Shown here piece after piece: positions 26,621-35,060 of a DNA stretch of 64,000 nt. The notes under the pieces were generated by a model. It ran no database searches, was not told where the DNA came from, and saw only the letters and a program-made list of their open reading frames with translations. The DNA lies in contig OZ248539.1 of the NCBI GenBank assembly GCA_965234685.1, positions 2,418,001 through 2,482,000 on the forward strand. Direction: 5' to 3'. A program made the position numbers and the translations under genes. Positions within the stretch are counted from its first letter, which is position 1. The number at the start of each line of letters is the position of its first letter. The DNA comes from Fimbriimonas planktonicus (GTDB taxonomy: Bacteria; Armatimonadota; Fimbriimonadia; Fimbriimonadales; Fimbriimonadaceae).

Positions 26621-27127
26621 ATGAACAATAGATCGATTACGATTGCCGTCATTGTCGCCGGAATCCTCGTTGCCATCGGGGTCAATTTTGCAGTACGTCA
26701 GAGCACGAGCACCGGTGACGCCGAGTCTCTTCGCGCCCAACAAAAGGCGGCTGGGCTACCGGAGAACGCGACCTCGGTTCGCGGACCAAATCCGGGCCAG
26801 ATGTTTGCCAGCCTGAATCTCACGAAAGACCAGAAGACAAAGGTCGATGCGGTGATGAAAGAGATGCAGACCGAAATGCGAAACGGTCCTCGACCCGGTT
26901 CTTCCTCCGACGCCAACCCGGAACAGATGTTCGCGCGAATGCAGGAGATGCGGACCAAACAAGAGGGGAAGCTCAAGGACATCCTCACCGCCGAGCAATT
27001 CGCGCAGTTCCAGAAAGAGCAACAAGAGCGCATGGCAAACATGCCGGCAATGGGTGGGCCGCCAATGGGAATGCCCGGCATGGGAGGCCCCCCGATGGGC
27101 GGACCGCCAAGCGGCATTCCTAACTGA
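26621..27127 (+). CDS. Spy/CpxP-like LTxxQ periplasmic protein
   Basis: This 168-aa protein has an N-terminal signal or anchor helix (about 7-25) and a mainly helical body. The body contains LNLTKDQKTKVDAVMKEM, the LTxxQ motif of Spy/CpxP-type periplasmic chaperone-like proteins, and a second Q/K/E-rich helix (ILTAEQFAQFQKEQQE). It ends in a Met/Pro/Gly-rich tail (GMPGMGGPPMGG) that is unusual and probably disordered; Met-rich tails can bind copper or silver. GGAG lies 7 nt before the ATG. It is divergent from the two-component pair, and the 11-nt repeats lie just upstream, which suggests control by that pair. Confidence 0.8.
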   Translation: MNNRSITIAVIVAGILVAIGVNFAVRQSTSTGDAESLRAQQKAAGLPENATSVRGPNPGQMFASLNLTKDQKTKVDAVMKEMQTEMRNGPRPGSSSDANPEQMFARMQEMRTKQEGKLKDILTAEQFAQFQKEQQERMANMPAMGGPPMGMPGMGGPPMGGPPSGIPN

Positions 27128-27167
27128 ACGCCTATTTTCAACACCCGATCAATCCGAGCCCAAAAAC

Positions 27168-27878
27168 ATGAAAAACAGAACCGCCTTCACGCTCATCGAG
27201 CTTCTCGTCGTCATCGCGATTATCGCGATCCTCGCCGCCATCCTTTTCCCCGTGTTCGCCCAAGCCAAAGAGTCCGCGAAGAAGAGCACTTGCCTTAGCA
27301 ATGCCAAGCAGCTTGGAACCGCGACCTACTTGTACTTTGGCGACAATGATGATCAGCTGATGAATGCCGTTTTCGGACCTCCCGGCGCTGGTTTAGAAGG
27401 TGGCTGGATCTACTTCGAAGAGTTCCCCGCGAACACCGCCACCGAGCGTGCCGACGGATTCGATGCCAAAAGAGGCTCGCTCTACCCGTACATCAAGTCG
27501 GCCGAGGTTTTCGTTTGCCCGAGCGATGTCAACGGTCGGCACAGTGGGAATACCTACGCCATCAACAGCTGCCTCACCAAGATTGAGAGCTTCGGGTTCG
27601 CCACGGGAAAGAGCTCAACCTCCACCGAAAGTCCGGCGCAGTTTGTGCTCTTCGGTGAGGAAGTCTTTGACGATGAAGGGGCGGGCGATGCCTCGTTCCT
27701 TTCACAGTCATCGACCCCCGACGGCTTCCTCGTCTATCCCATCAAATACCTGTCGACTCGGCACAGCGGCGGTAGCAACTCAACCTTCCTCGATGGCCAT
27801 GCTAAGTGGTACAAGCCAGAGCAATTGATTGCCCAAAGCCTTCTCACGGGTGGAGACGCGCTTCAAACCTGCCAGTAA
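27168..27878 (+). CDS. Prepilin-like H-X9-DG (DUF1559-type) protein
   Basis: The 236-aa product opens with a type IV prepilin signal: a short basic leader, cleavage after A6, then FTLIELLVVIAIIAILAA with Glu at +5. It continues with FPVFAQAKESAKKS, a sequence typical of Armatimonadota and Planctomycetes pseudopilins, and ends with the H-X9-DG motif (HSGGSNSTFLDGHAKW). It should be processed by a prepilin peptidase and assembled or secreted by a type II/IV-pilus machine; GspF-like proteins are encoded 4 kb away. ATG 27168 is forced by the leader. An in-frame extension from 27054 overlaps the Spy-like gene and is rejected. Confidence 0.92.
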   Translation: MKNRTAFTLIELLVVIAIIAILAAILFPVFAQAKESAKKSTCLSNAKQLGTATYLYFGDNDDQLMNAVFGPPGAGLEGGWIYFEEFPANTATERADGFDAKRGSLYPYIKSAEVFVCPSDVNGRHSGNTYAINSCLTKIESFGFATGKSSTSTESPAQFVLFGEEVFDDEGAGDASFLSQSSTPDGFLVYPIKYLSTRHSGGSNSTFLDGHAKWYKPEQLIAQSLLTGGDALQTCQ

Positions 27879-27888
27879 GTGAGAGCCC

Positions 27889-29235
27889 TTACCGCCGAAT
27901 AAGGGCAACCAGTTCGGCGGTCTTCTCTTCCATCAAAGCGCGGTCGCCGCGAGATTCGACGTTCAGTCGAATCACCGGTTCGGTATTCGAACCGCGAAGG
28001 TTGAAGCGCCAGGTTCCAAGATCAATAGACAGTCCGTCTGTGTGATCCACCGTGCCCTGCGGGCCGTAGACTGCTTCCGCCTCCGCCAAGACGTCTGAGA
28101 CGCTATTGACCTTGCTGTTCACTTCTCCGCTGCACGGATAGTTCTCGATCATCTCCGTCACGAGGTCACCGAGCGATCGTCCGGTCTGGGAAACGAGCTT
28201 CGCGACCAAGAGGAACGGAATCATCCCGCTGTCGCAGTACCAGTGAGATTTGAAATAGTGGTGGGCGCTCATCTCGCCGCCGTAGGTCGCATCGACGGCC
28301 CGCATTTTTTCCTTGATGAAGGCATGGCCAGACTTGCACATCACCGGATTTCCGCCGAGCTTCTCGACGATGTCAAGCGTGTTCCAGGTCAACCGTGGGT
28401 CGTAAACGATGGTGTCTTTGGTGCCATCGGTGAGTAGCGACTGTGCAAGAAGGCCAACGATGTAGTAGCCCTCGATAAAGGTGCCGTGCTCGTCGAAGAA
28501 GAAGCAGCGATCGTAGTCGCCATCCCATGCCACACCGAAGTCGTGATCGCTCGACTTGAGTTGAGCTTCAGTTTCTGCTCGAGATTCCTCAAGAATAGGA
28601 TTGGGAACGCCGTGTGGGAAGTTGCCATCGGGCTCGAAGAGTCGCTTCGTGATCTGCAGTGGCAGGTGCGGTAGGAGCTGCTCCAAGGCAACCCCGGCGG
28701 CACCATTGCCGACATCACAAAGCACTTTAAGGGGCTTCAGCGAGCTCGGGCTAACGATGTTCAGGAGGTGCTGGGTGAAGTCGGCATAGACGTCCTTCTC
28801 AATCCGCTTGCCTTCTCCGGTTCGCTCCCACTTCTGCTCAAAGGCGCGCTGCTCAATCTCATTGAGTCCGGTGTCGCCGCTAATGGGTCGGCTCTCTTCG
28901 CGAACCATTTTGAGGCCGTTGTACTCCGGCGGGTTGTGGCTGGCGGTGATCATGCAGCCACCGTCGTAGCCGTAGAACGCGGTCGCAAAGTAGACCATCT
29001 CCGTTCCAACCATTCCGAGGTGAACCACATCGACGCCGGCATCATTCAATCCGCGTGCGAAAGCGTCATACAGTTCGTGGCCGCTGAGGCGGATGTCGTA
29101 GCCAACGCACACGACCTTTGGCTGAATGGCGTCCGCGTAAGCTCGTCCGACTCGGTAAGCAAGGTCAGGATTCAGTTCGGTCGGAACTACGCCGCGAACG
29201 TCATATGCCTTAAATGCCGGAAAGAACTTACCCAT
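27889..29235 (-). CDS. Phosphomannomutase/phosphoglucomutase
   Basis: This 448-aa alpha-D-phosphohexomutase interconverts hexose 1- and 6-phosphates for sugar-nucleotide and envelope polysaccharide synthesis. The phosphoserine loop is MITASHNPPEYNG (S99), the metal loop is WDGDYDRC and the sugar-binding loop is GGEMSAHHYF (E-x-S-x-H). GSNTEPVIRLNVES near the end binds phosphate. The start is ATG 29235, with TACAAT exactly 6 nt upstream; the GTG at 29256 would precede that promoter-like hexamer. The EMSAHHYF loop favours PMM/PGM over phosphoglucosamine mutase. Confidence 0.93.
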   Translation of the reverse strand: MGKFFPAFKAYDVRGVVPTELNPDLAYRVGRAYADAIQPKVVCVGYDIRLSGHELYDAFARGLNDAGVDVVHLGMVGTEMVYFATAFYGYDGGCMITASHNPPEYNGLKMVREESRPISGDTGLNEIEQRAFEQKWERTGEGKRIEKDVYADFTQHLLNIVSPSSLKPLKVLCDVGNGAAGVALEQLLPHLPLQITKRLFEPDGNFPHGVPNPILEESRAETEAQLKSSDHDFGVAWDGDYDRCFFFDEHGTFIEGYYIVGLLAQSLLTDGTKDTIVYDPRLTWNTLDIVEKLGGNPVMCKSGHAFIKEKMRAVDATYGGEMSAHHYFKSHWYCDSGMIPFLLVAKLVSQTGRSLGDLVTEMIENYPCSGEVNSKVNSVSDVLAEAEAVYGPQGTVDHTDGLSIDLGTWRFNLRGSNTEPVIRLNVESRGDRALMEEKTAELVALIRR

Positions 29236-29241
29236 GCGCTG

Positions 29242-29247
29242 ATTGTA
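29242..29247 (-). promoter_or_regulatory. Candidate leaderless -10 element (TACAAT)
   Basis: On the minus strand TACAAT is separated by 6 nt (CAGCGC) from ATG 29235 of the phosphohexomutase. No Shine-Dalgarno is present. Confidence 0.45.
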
Positions 29248-29323
29248 ACCCGGCACCGCAAGTACCTTGTGCCAGACGGCAACGTTGAGGTGACTTTCGA
29301 CCGGGTCAGGTACGTTCGAAAGC

Positions 29324-30175
29324 GTGAATTTGTCTCATTTGATCGGCGCACACATGCCCACCGGCAAAGGACTCGGCAGCGCCGTACGCGCCGGTAAAGC
29401 CATCGGCTGCACCGCTGTTCAGGTGTTTACAAGTTCTCCGCAAACATGGCGAGCAAAAGCCATTACCTCCGACATGGTTGAGGATTTTCGTGCGGCGAAG
29501 GAAGAAACCGGCATCAGCGCCATCGTGAGTCATGACAGTTATCTGGTCAATCTCTGTGCACCAGATTTGGACAAGCGAGCCCAATCCATTCGCGGGCTAA
29601 CCGATGAACTTCGACGTTGCTCAACCTACGGGATCCATTTCGTCGTTTCGCATATGGGTAGCCACATGGGTCAAGGAGTGGAAGAAGGCATCCGCGCCGT
29701 GGCGGAGTCCGCCAAAGAAGTCCTTGCCGAGTCCCCGGATGACGTGATGCTCCTCATGGAAACGACGGCCGGTCAAGGAAGCGCGCTCAACCACCGGTTC
29801 GAGGAGATCGCAAGCATGCTTGAGCAAATCGATTCCCCACGAGTCGGGGTTTGCCTCGATACGTGCCACATCTTCGCGGCGGGATACGACATTCGCACCG
29901 AGGAAACCTACGCGGCCACCTTCGACGAGTTCGACCGTATCGTCGGCACGAGCCACATCAAGGCAATCCATGTGAACGACAGCAAGAAAGCGCTCGGTAG
30001 CCGCGTTGATCGGCACGACCATCTTGGTGAAGGCGAGATCGGCCCGGTGGCTTTCCGGTGCTTGGTGAACGACTCCCGGTTCCTGGGAGTCCCGATGACG
30101 GTGGAAACACCAGATGCGGAAACGGACCACGTTCGGAACGTTGCGCTCCTCTGGGAACTTGTTTCTGGGGGTTGA
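29324..30175 (+). CDS. nfo: Endonuclease IV (AP endonuclease)
   Basis: The 283-aa TIM-barrel nuclease cleaves DNA 5' to abasic sites in base-excision repair. Conserved elements include IGAHMPTGKGL at the N-terminus, VFTSSPQTW, the metal-site segment METTAGQGS, GVCLDTCHIFAAGYD, HVNDSKKALGSRVDRHDHLGEG and the terminal ETPD. Three zinc ions are expected from the conserved His/Asp/Glu set. It starts with GTG 29324, with TACGTT 7 nt upstream and no Shine-Dalgarno. It is divergent from the hexomutase gene. Confidence 0.95.
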   Translation: MNLSHLIGAHMPTGKGLGSAVRAGKAIGCTAVQVFTSSPQTWRAKAITSDMVEDFRAAKEETGISAIVSHDSYLVNLCAPDLDKRAQSIRGLTDELRRCSTYGIHFVVSHMGSHMGQGVEEGIRAVAESAKEVLAESPDDVMLLMETTAGQGSALNHRFEEIASMLEQIDSPRVGVCLDTCHIFAAGYDIRTEETYAATFDEFDRIVGTSHIKAIHVNDSKKALGSRVDRHDHLGEGEIGPVAFRCLVNDSRFLGVPMTVETPDAETDHVRNVALLWELVSGG

Positions 30176-30199
30176 ACAGAAACGTAAGGAGCGTTTTCT

Positions 30200-30276
30200 T
30201 GGGGCGGATAATGGGTCTCGAACCCACGGCCTCCTGAGCCACAGTCAGGCGCTCTAACCCCTGAGCTATACCCGCC
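30200..30276 (-). tRNA. tRNA-His (GTG anticodon)
   Basis: The complement folds as a complete cloverleaf: an encoded G at -1 opposite C73, acceptor GCGGGTA/TATCCGC, D-arm TAGCTCAGGGGTTAGAGC, anticodon stem CCTGA/TCAGG around loop CTGTGGC (anticodon GTG), and T-arm GTGGG-TTCGAGA-CCCAT. A CCA end is encoded at 30200-30202. The extra G at -1 is diagnostic for tRNA-His. Confidence 0.97.
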
Positions 30277-30313
30277 GAACCCGTAAATGATACCCAAGCC
30301 CAAAGCCGATCGC

Positions 30314-30661
30314 TCACTGGTCGCGATTGGGCGGCTTAGGTGACCAGTTAGCGGGAAGCGGGGGCGGCTCCGATGCGTTCTTTCGGGCTCGGATAACAAT
30401 CCATGGCAAGGCAACCACTTTCACGGCAATCGTGGCCACCAGAATCCAGATAGTCCAAGTGATGACATTGCCAATCGCGACATCCAAGCCGTTCAGTTCG
30501 CTATAGATCCCGTTCGCGCGCTCTCGGTTGAAGACCATTTGGAGCAGATACAAAATCCCGATCCCCGCGACATCGAAGATCATTGTCGCGATCACGCACC
30601 CGGGACCCATGAATTTGCGCTGGTTCACCCTATCTGCAATATAGCTTTTTGAAGCTACCAT
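30314..30661 (-). CDS. Small membrane protein of unknown function
   Basis: The 115-aa product has two hydrophobic segments (about 20-42 and 62-88) and a Pro-rich basic tail (EPPPLPANWSPKPPNRD). It sits just upstream of tRNA-His on the same strand, with its start overlapping the region of the divergent folK start. No family is recognised, but the two clean membrane helices support a real protein. Confidence 0.6.
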   Translation of the reverse strand: MVASKSYIADRVNQRKFMGPGCVIATMIFDVAGIGILYLLQMVFNRERANGIYSELNGLDVAIGNVITWTIWILVATIAVKVVALPWIVIRARKNASEPPPLPANWSPKPPNRDQ

Positions 30662-30687
30662 CGTCTCGGAAATGCCAGACTTGCCAC

Positions 30688-31194
30688 GTGTCGGAAGTCC
30701 TCATCGCGTTCGGAAGCAACCTGGGTGACCGGCTTGGTCAGATTCAGCGCGCGATCGACGCCCTCTCGGGTCCTGTTCGCTGGGGAATGGTCAGTCGGGT
30801 CTATGGCACTTCGCCCATGTACGTTGCCGATCAGCCGACCTTCCTGAACGCTGCCGCACACGGCGAAACCGACCTTGATCCGATTGCGCTACTTGCGCTG
30901 CTTAAGCAAACCGAACGGGACCTTGGCCGAAAGCCAGGACTGCGATTTGGGCCAAGGGAAATCGACCTTGATTTGATCGATATGCGCGGCGTGACGATGG
31001 AAACCGAGCAATTGGTCCTGCCTCATCCGCGAGTGACGGAACGTCGCTTTGTGCTTGTTCCGATCTTCGACGTGGCCCCGAATTGGCAATTTGCTGGTTT
31101 TTGTATCTCAGACCTGCTCAAGCAAACAGAAGATCAAGCAGAATCCGTCTTAGAGGTAATCGATGCCGTTCTACACCTACCAGGCCACGAATAG
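30688..31194 (+). CDS. folK: HPPK, 6-hydroxymethyl-dihydropterin pyrophosphokinase
   Basis: The enzyme of about 168 aa transfers pyrophosphate from ATP to hydroxymethyldihydropterin in folate synthesis. IAFGSNLGDR at the N-terminus, YGTSPMYVADQPTFLNAA and RFGPREIDLDLI (the catalytic Asp pair) are all in place. The open frame runs upstream to TTG 30649, but GTG 30688 gives the family start. It lies alone, without folB or folP neighbours, and its 3' end overlaps the first gspF-like gene by 32 nt. Confidence 0.94.
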   Translation: MSEVLIAFGSNLGDRLGQIQRAIDALSGPVRWGMVSRVYGTSPMYVADQPTFLNAAAHGETDLDPIALLALLKQTERDLGRKPGLRFGPREIDLDLIDMRGVTMETEQLVLPHPRVTERRFVLVPIFDVAPNWQFAGFCISDLLKQTEDQAESVLEVIDAVLHLPGHE

Positions 31195-32506
31195 CCAAGG
31201 CAAATCCATAAAGGGCAGCATTCAGGCGGATAGCCAGGCCTCGGCCCAGGATGCTTTGCAAAGGCAGGGGTTCCAACGGGTGAGCTTTGTGGGCAAGTCG
31301 GCAACGGGGGTTGGCCCACCGGCGAAGCGAGCGACCGTAGCTACTCCACCTGCGTTCGCAGCTGCTCCTAGTGCAGCGCGAACGGCCGCTCCTCCAGCAG
31401 CGCCTCGTCAACCACCGGTTGCAGCGCCCGCAACACCTTCGGCGATCCGAACTAAGATTGGCTCGCACAAGACACGCTACTTCCTCTTCACGCAGTTAGC
31501 GGCCGCAATCCGGTCCGGCATCGCCCCCAGTGCGGCGATGACAGATATCTCGGCCAGAACTCAAGAACCGTTTCCAGAAGCTTTGCGAGATATTGCCGAC
31601 CGGGTTACCGAAGGTGGGAGCATCGCCGACGCAATGGAGAGGTACCCGGACTTGTTTCCTCCCGACGTCGTCGGCACAACTCGGGCCGGTGAGACAGGCG
31701 GCTTTTTGCCCGACGCATTTGATGAGATCGCCCGACAAAACATCGCCGCGTATCACTTCCAGCGTTGGTTCAGATGGGTTTATGTCCTCGTCGTAAACGC
31801 AGTTCTGGGCCTCACGTTCATGCAGTACGCGATGAATTCGCTTTTTGATATGTGGCGCTATGCCGACAAAACCGGCGGCGTCGGTCAGGACTACATGGCA
31901 GTAAATCGGCAAATCATGTGGAGCCGATTCCTCTGGCCCGACGGACCGATCATTCTTGCCATCTGCTTGCTTCTCTGGTTGGCGAAAGAAGTTTTCATGT
32001 CTCGCAAGGCAACGCCGTTGCGGCATCGATTGGGCCTGAAACTCCCCATTCTTGGACCCCGAGCCAGAAACGAAGGCTATGCCCGGCTGTCATGGGTGCT
32101 TTCTCGCTTGAGCAAAGCCGGCTTGCCGCACGGAACTTCCTACCTGCTTGCAACCGACTCCGTACCTAACCGAGAACTTGCAAAGGACCTTGAGACGGCC
32201 GCCAAGGGCATGACCGAGCGGGATCGACTGTCGGATATCTTTGCTCGCCACCGAAATTTTCCCGAGGAGTACGGCGCAACGATGGCGACGGCCGAGTACA
32301 CCGGCGACTTGCCCGGTGGGCTTGACCATTTGACTCAGATGAGTTCGGCCGACTACATTGCGAAAGAAACCTATGCGAAGTTCAGGCTCGGACTCATGGG
32401 TTGGGCGGTGCTGATCATTACCGGTCTGCTCATCGTCATGATCCTAGCTAAAGCTTGGTATGTTGACCTGCCCAAAGAAGTACTGTCCGGTTTAGAACCG
32501 TCGTAA
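31163..32506 (+). CDS. GspF/PilC-type inner-membrane protein, first of two
   Basis: This 447-aa protein starts with the short domain that precedes GspF proteins (FYTYQATNSQGKSIKGSI, about 1-45), then an Ala/Pro-rich linker (about 48-100). Two GspF domains follow, with membrane helices near 210-228, 262-280 and 412-432. GspF/PilC forms the inner-membrane platform that couples the assembly ATPase to pseudopilus growth. The start lies inside the end of folK. The second copy follows after 9 nt. The second GspF repeat is less regular than in the classic family. Confidence 0.85.
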   Translation: MPFYTYQATNSQGKSIKGSIQADSQASAQDALQRQGFQRVSFVGKSATGVGPPAKRATVATPPAFAAAPSAARTAAPPAAPRQPPVAAPATPSAIRTKIGSHKTRYFLFTQLAAAIRSGIAPSAAMTDISARTQEPFPEALRDIADRVTEGGSIADAMERYPDLFPPDVVGTTRAGETGGFLPDAFDEIARQNIAAYHFQRWFRWVYVLVVNAVLGLTFMQYAMNSLFDMWRYADKTGGVGQDYMAVNRQIMWSRFLWPDGPIILAICLLLWLAKEVFMSRKATPLRHRLGLKLPILGPRARNEGYARLSWVLSRLSKAGLPHGTSYLLATDSVPNRELAKDLETAAKGMTERDRLSDIFARHRNFPEEYGATMATAEYTGDLPGGLDHLTQMSSADYIAKETYAKFRLGLMGWAVLIITGLLIVMILAKAWYVDLPKEVLSGLEPS

Positions 32507-32515
32507 AAGAAGCCT

Positions 32516-33826
32516 ATGCCTACCTTCGAGTACCAAGCGACAAAGTCCACCGGCGAATCCACGCGCGGTTTGCAGTTCGGCGCGACCTTGGAGCAGGTGC
32601 TGAAGGACCTTGCCGACAAGGGTTTGAACGTCACCCAGATTGGCGTTGCAGCTACCAGCGGTTTTCCCGCCGATCCGCTTGCCGCGCAGCCGATGCCGAT
32701 GTCTGCTCCGACAGAAGTCCGGGCAGAGGGACCATTCGAAGTTCCAACGTCCGCTCCCGGGCCCGAAAAGGACACTTTCAGCGAACGGTCGTACGCGGCA
32801 ACCAGCGTTTGGGGCCCGTTGGTCGGTCAAGTGCCGCTGAAGAATCTCGTCTTCTTCTTCCGACAAGGCGGCACGATGCTTCATGCCGGCGTTCCGATGG
32901 TGCAGGCATTCAACACCCTCGCAAACCAGGCAAAGAATCCAAAGCTGCAAGGGATTTTGCGCGAAGTTTCAGGACATATCGAAGCAGGGCGACCGATCTC
33001 GTTTGGCCTCCAGCGCTACCCAGAAGTTTTTAATGGCGTGATCATCAGCATGCTTCGCGCCGGTGAAAAGGGCGGCTTTCTTGATCAGGCGATGAGCGAT
33101 ATTGCGGACTATTTGGAGCGCGAACTTGAAATCCGCAACCTGTACAAGCGGCTGACGTTCTATCCAAAAATCCAGGTCTGGGCATCGATCGTTATCGTCC
33201 TTGCGGCCAACGCGATCATCGCGAGTGTCAATGCCAGCGCCGGACAGTTGAGCTCTCCGTTGACCACGCCATCGACTTGGATCTGGCTTGGACCGCTGAT
33301 CATCCTCATCTTGCTTTTTCGAAAGGTCGGATTGGCCAACCCGCAGATTCGCTATCAGTGGGATCAGTTCACGACCAAGCTTCCTGTGTTTGGACAGACC
33401 ATGCAGGAGCTTGCAATGGCCCGATTTGGCCGCGCCTTTGGCGCAATGACCAAGAGTGGTGTTCCACTCTCTGCCGCCATGAAGATCAGCGCCGATGCTT
33501 GCGGGAACGAGTACTTGCGGTCGCTTATGTATCCGGCAGTTGACCGTCTTGAAACCGGAGCCGGAATCACGGAGACCCTTAAGGACACCCGCGCTTTCTC
33601 GCCCATCGTGCTCGATATGATCGCCACCGGCGAAACCACCGGCAACCTGGACCTCATGCTCAACAAAATGAGCGAGTTTTACGAGCAAGAGGCAACGACA
33701 AAGTCAACCCAGCTTGCCTACTTGGTCGGCGTGGTCCTCGGTCTTTGCGTTGCAATCTACATCGGATACATCGTCATCAACTTCTACACCGGCTACTTCA
33801 GCGGGCTTCAACGCGCCGCGAACTGA
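32516..33826 (+). CDS. GspF/PilC-type inner-membrane protein, second of two
   Basis: This 436-aa paralogue of the preceding gene has the same leader domain (FEYQATKSTGESTRGLQF), a shorter linker, and two GspF domains with the family segments LRAGEKGGFLDQAMSDIADYLE and IATGETTGNLDLMLNKMSEF. Membrane helices lie near 220-240, 260-275 and 405-425. This copy matches the canonical family better than the first. The two may form a heteromeric platform, since PilC-type platforms are usually built from one protein. It is followed by a DnaJ-TPR membrane protein gene. Confidence 0.92.
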   Translation: MPTFEYQATKSTGESTRGLQFGATLEQVLKDLADKGLNVTQIGVAATSGFPADPLAAQPMPMSAPTEVRAEGPFEVPTSAPGPEKDTFSERSYAATSVWGPLVGQVPLKNLVFFFRQGGTMLHAGVPMVQAFNTLANQAKNPKLQGILREVSGHIEAGRPISFGLQRYPEVFNGVIISMLRAGEKGGFLDQAMSDIADYLERELEIRNLYKRLTFYPKIQVWASIVIVLAANAIIASVNASAGQLSSPLTTPSTWIWLGPLIILILLFRKVGLANPQIRYQWDQFTTKLPVFGQTMQELAMARFGRAFGAMTKSGVPLSAAMKISADACGNEYLRSLMYPAVDRLETGAGITETLKDTRAFSPIVLDMIATGETTGNLDLMLNKMSEFYEQEATTKSTQLAYLVGVVLGLCVAIYIGYIVINFYTGYFSGLQRAAN

Positions 33827-33860
33827 GTGTGGCCAAACAAGCTTAAAGTTCGAGATAAAG

Positions 33861-33882
33861 TATTGCCTTAATCATGGCAATA
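33861..33882. other. 7-bp inverted repeat between gspF-2 and the DnaJ-TPR gene
   Basis: TATTGCC and GGCAATA flank an 8-nt loop. No T-run follows, so it is more like an operator or an RNA hairpin than a terminator. The flanks (AAGTATTGCC...GGCAATAACTT) extend the symmetry slightly. Confidence 0.35.
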
Positions 33883-33916
33883 ACTTGCTCCAACAGGGAA
33901 CAATACTAAATTGTTC

Positions 33917-33922
33917 AGGAGG
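33917..33922 (+). promoter_or_regulatory. Strong Shine-Dalgarno that sets a TTG start
   Basis: AGGAGG lies 9 nt before TTG 33932 and is the strongest ribosome site in this part of the window. It decides against the upstream in-frame TTG at 33911, which would place the site inside the coding region. Confidence 0.75.
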
Positions 33923-33931
33923 AGCGGTGGA

Positions 33932-35008
33932 TTGGCAGATCATTACGAAACCCTAGGCATCGACCGCACCGCCTCGGGCAACGAAATCAAATCGGCATAC
34001 CGCCGAATTGTGCTGCACCACCACCCGGACAAGTCGGGTTCCGCCGAGTCGAAGCGCATCTTCCTGGCCGCCACGGATGCCTACACCGTACTGAACGACC
34101 CGAACGCGCGGCGTGAATACAACCAACTGCTTGCAAAGCAGGACGAGCGCAAGCGGGAAGAAGTCGCCTATATCGAGCAAGCCGCCGCAAGGGCCGATGC
34201 ACGAGAGGAGATCATTGTCCAGCGCTCGAAAACCGACCTTGCAGAGCTGCAAAATCGCCTTTCCGTCGCCTTTGCCCGCGGGCAAACGTCCACGGCAGAA
34301 AGGCTCGCGATTGAGCTCCTTCAATCTTCAATTCGGCAGCCGATGGCCCATGCGGTGTTGGGAGATATCGCACGAGCGCGCGGAGACCTGAATGAGGCGG
34401 CCAAGCGTTATGCCTATGCCGCGCAGTTCGAACCCGACAATCCGGTCTATCAGCGTCGATATGAAGAGCTACTCAACGGCTCGATGATGGTCTCGGGTCG
34501 GAGTGGCGAGTTTCTTGGAACAATGGCTCCGAGCAGAAAAGCCTTGGCCGGTGGTGCGGCGATGGCAATCATCATTGCCATTTGTTCGGCGTTCTTGCGC
34601 GGAGCGTCCACCGAGGTTCTATGGAGCTTGCTTTACTTTGTCGCCGCCGCGAGTTTGGGGATTGGCTTGAGTTGCGGCCGATGGATTGAGCGCTCCGAAT
34701 CCGTGTTGAAATCCGCAACCGGAAATTTTGGTGTCGGCTCGTTGCTGATGGGAATCTCCGTACTGAATACTTGGGCTGGCGTTATCGTCTATGCCCTTAT
34801 CGCTTTCTTTCAAGAAGTCCGAATTGTCGTCTTGCACTCGATTCTTCCTAGCCTAGTCGTGCTTGCGGTGCTATTCGGAATCAGCGGGGCAATCAGTGGT
34901 TCTTTCGGCTTTGGCGTTGGAACATTTGTTGTCACCGCGCCAGGCGGACTTGGCTTCCTTATTGGCTGGTTGCTAGGAGACGCGCTCCGAACTTCGGCTA
35001 ATGAGTGA
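33932..35008 (+). CDS. DnaJ-domain protein with TPR-like region and membrane tail
   Basis: This 358-aa protein starts ADHYETLGIDRTASGNEIKS and carries a J-domain (about 1-65, HHHPDKSG). A helical region with two TPR-like pairs follows (about 100-180, AERLAIELLQSSIRQPMAHA, ARGDLNEAAKRYAYAAQ). The C-terminus has four or five membrane helices (about 203-350). It should recruit DnaK to the membrane. It lies downstream of the GspF pair, with a gap of about 100 nt, so a role in handling secreted or pilus subunits is possible but unproven. The start is TTG, set by AGGAGG. Confidence 0.82.
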   Translation: MADHYETLGIDRTASGNEIKSAYRRIVLHHHPDKSGSAESKRIFLAATDAYTVLNDPNARREYNQLLAKQDERKREEVAYIEQAAARADAREEIIVQRSKTDLAELQNRLSVAFARGQTSTAERLAIELLQSSIRQPMAHAVLGDIARARGDLNEAAKRYAYAAQFEPDNPVYQRRYEELLNGSMMVSGRSGEFLGTMAPSRKALAGGAAMAIIIAICSAFLRGASTEVLWSLLYFVAAASLGIGLSCGRWIERSESVLKSATGNFGVGSLLMGISVLNTWAGVIVYALIAFFQEVRIVVLHSILPSLVVLAVLFGISGAISGSFGFGVGTFVVTAPGGLGFLIGWLLGDALRTSANE

Positions 35009-35049
35009 ACAAAACCGCAAGTATCGCGCAAAGTAGCGTCCGGCGCGCC

Positions 35050-35055
35050 TACACT
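35050..35055 (+). promoter_or_regulatory. Candidate leaderless -10 element (TACACT)
   Basis: TACACT ends 5 nt before ATG 35061 and there is no Shine-Dalgarno. The spacing is one nt shorter than the usual 6 nt seen at other genes. Confidence 0.35.
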
Positions 35056-35060
35056 GAGAC

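Noticed and set aside
27054..27167. An upstream extension of the prepilin gene
   Set aside because: It overlaps the Spy-like gene and would bury the prepilin leader; the true start is ATG 27168.
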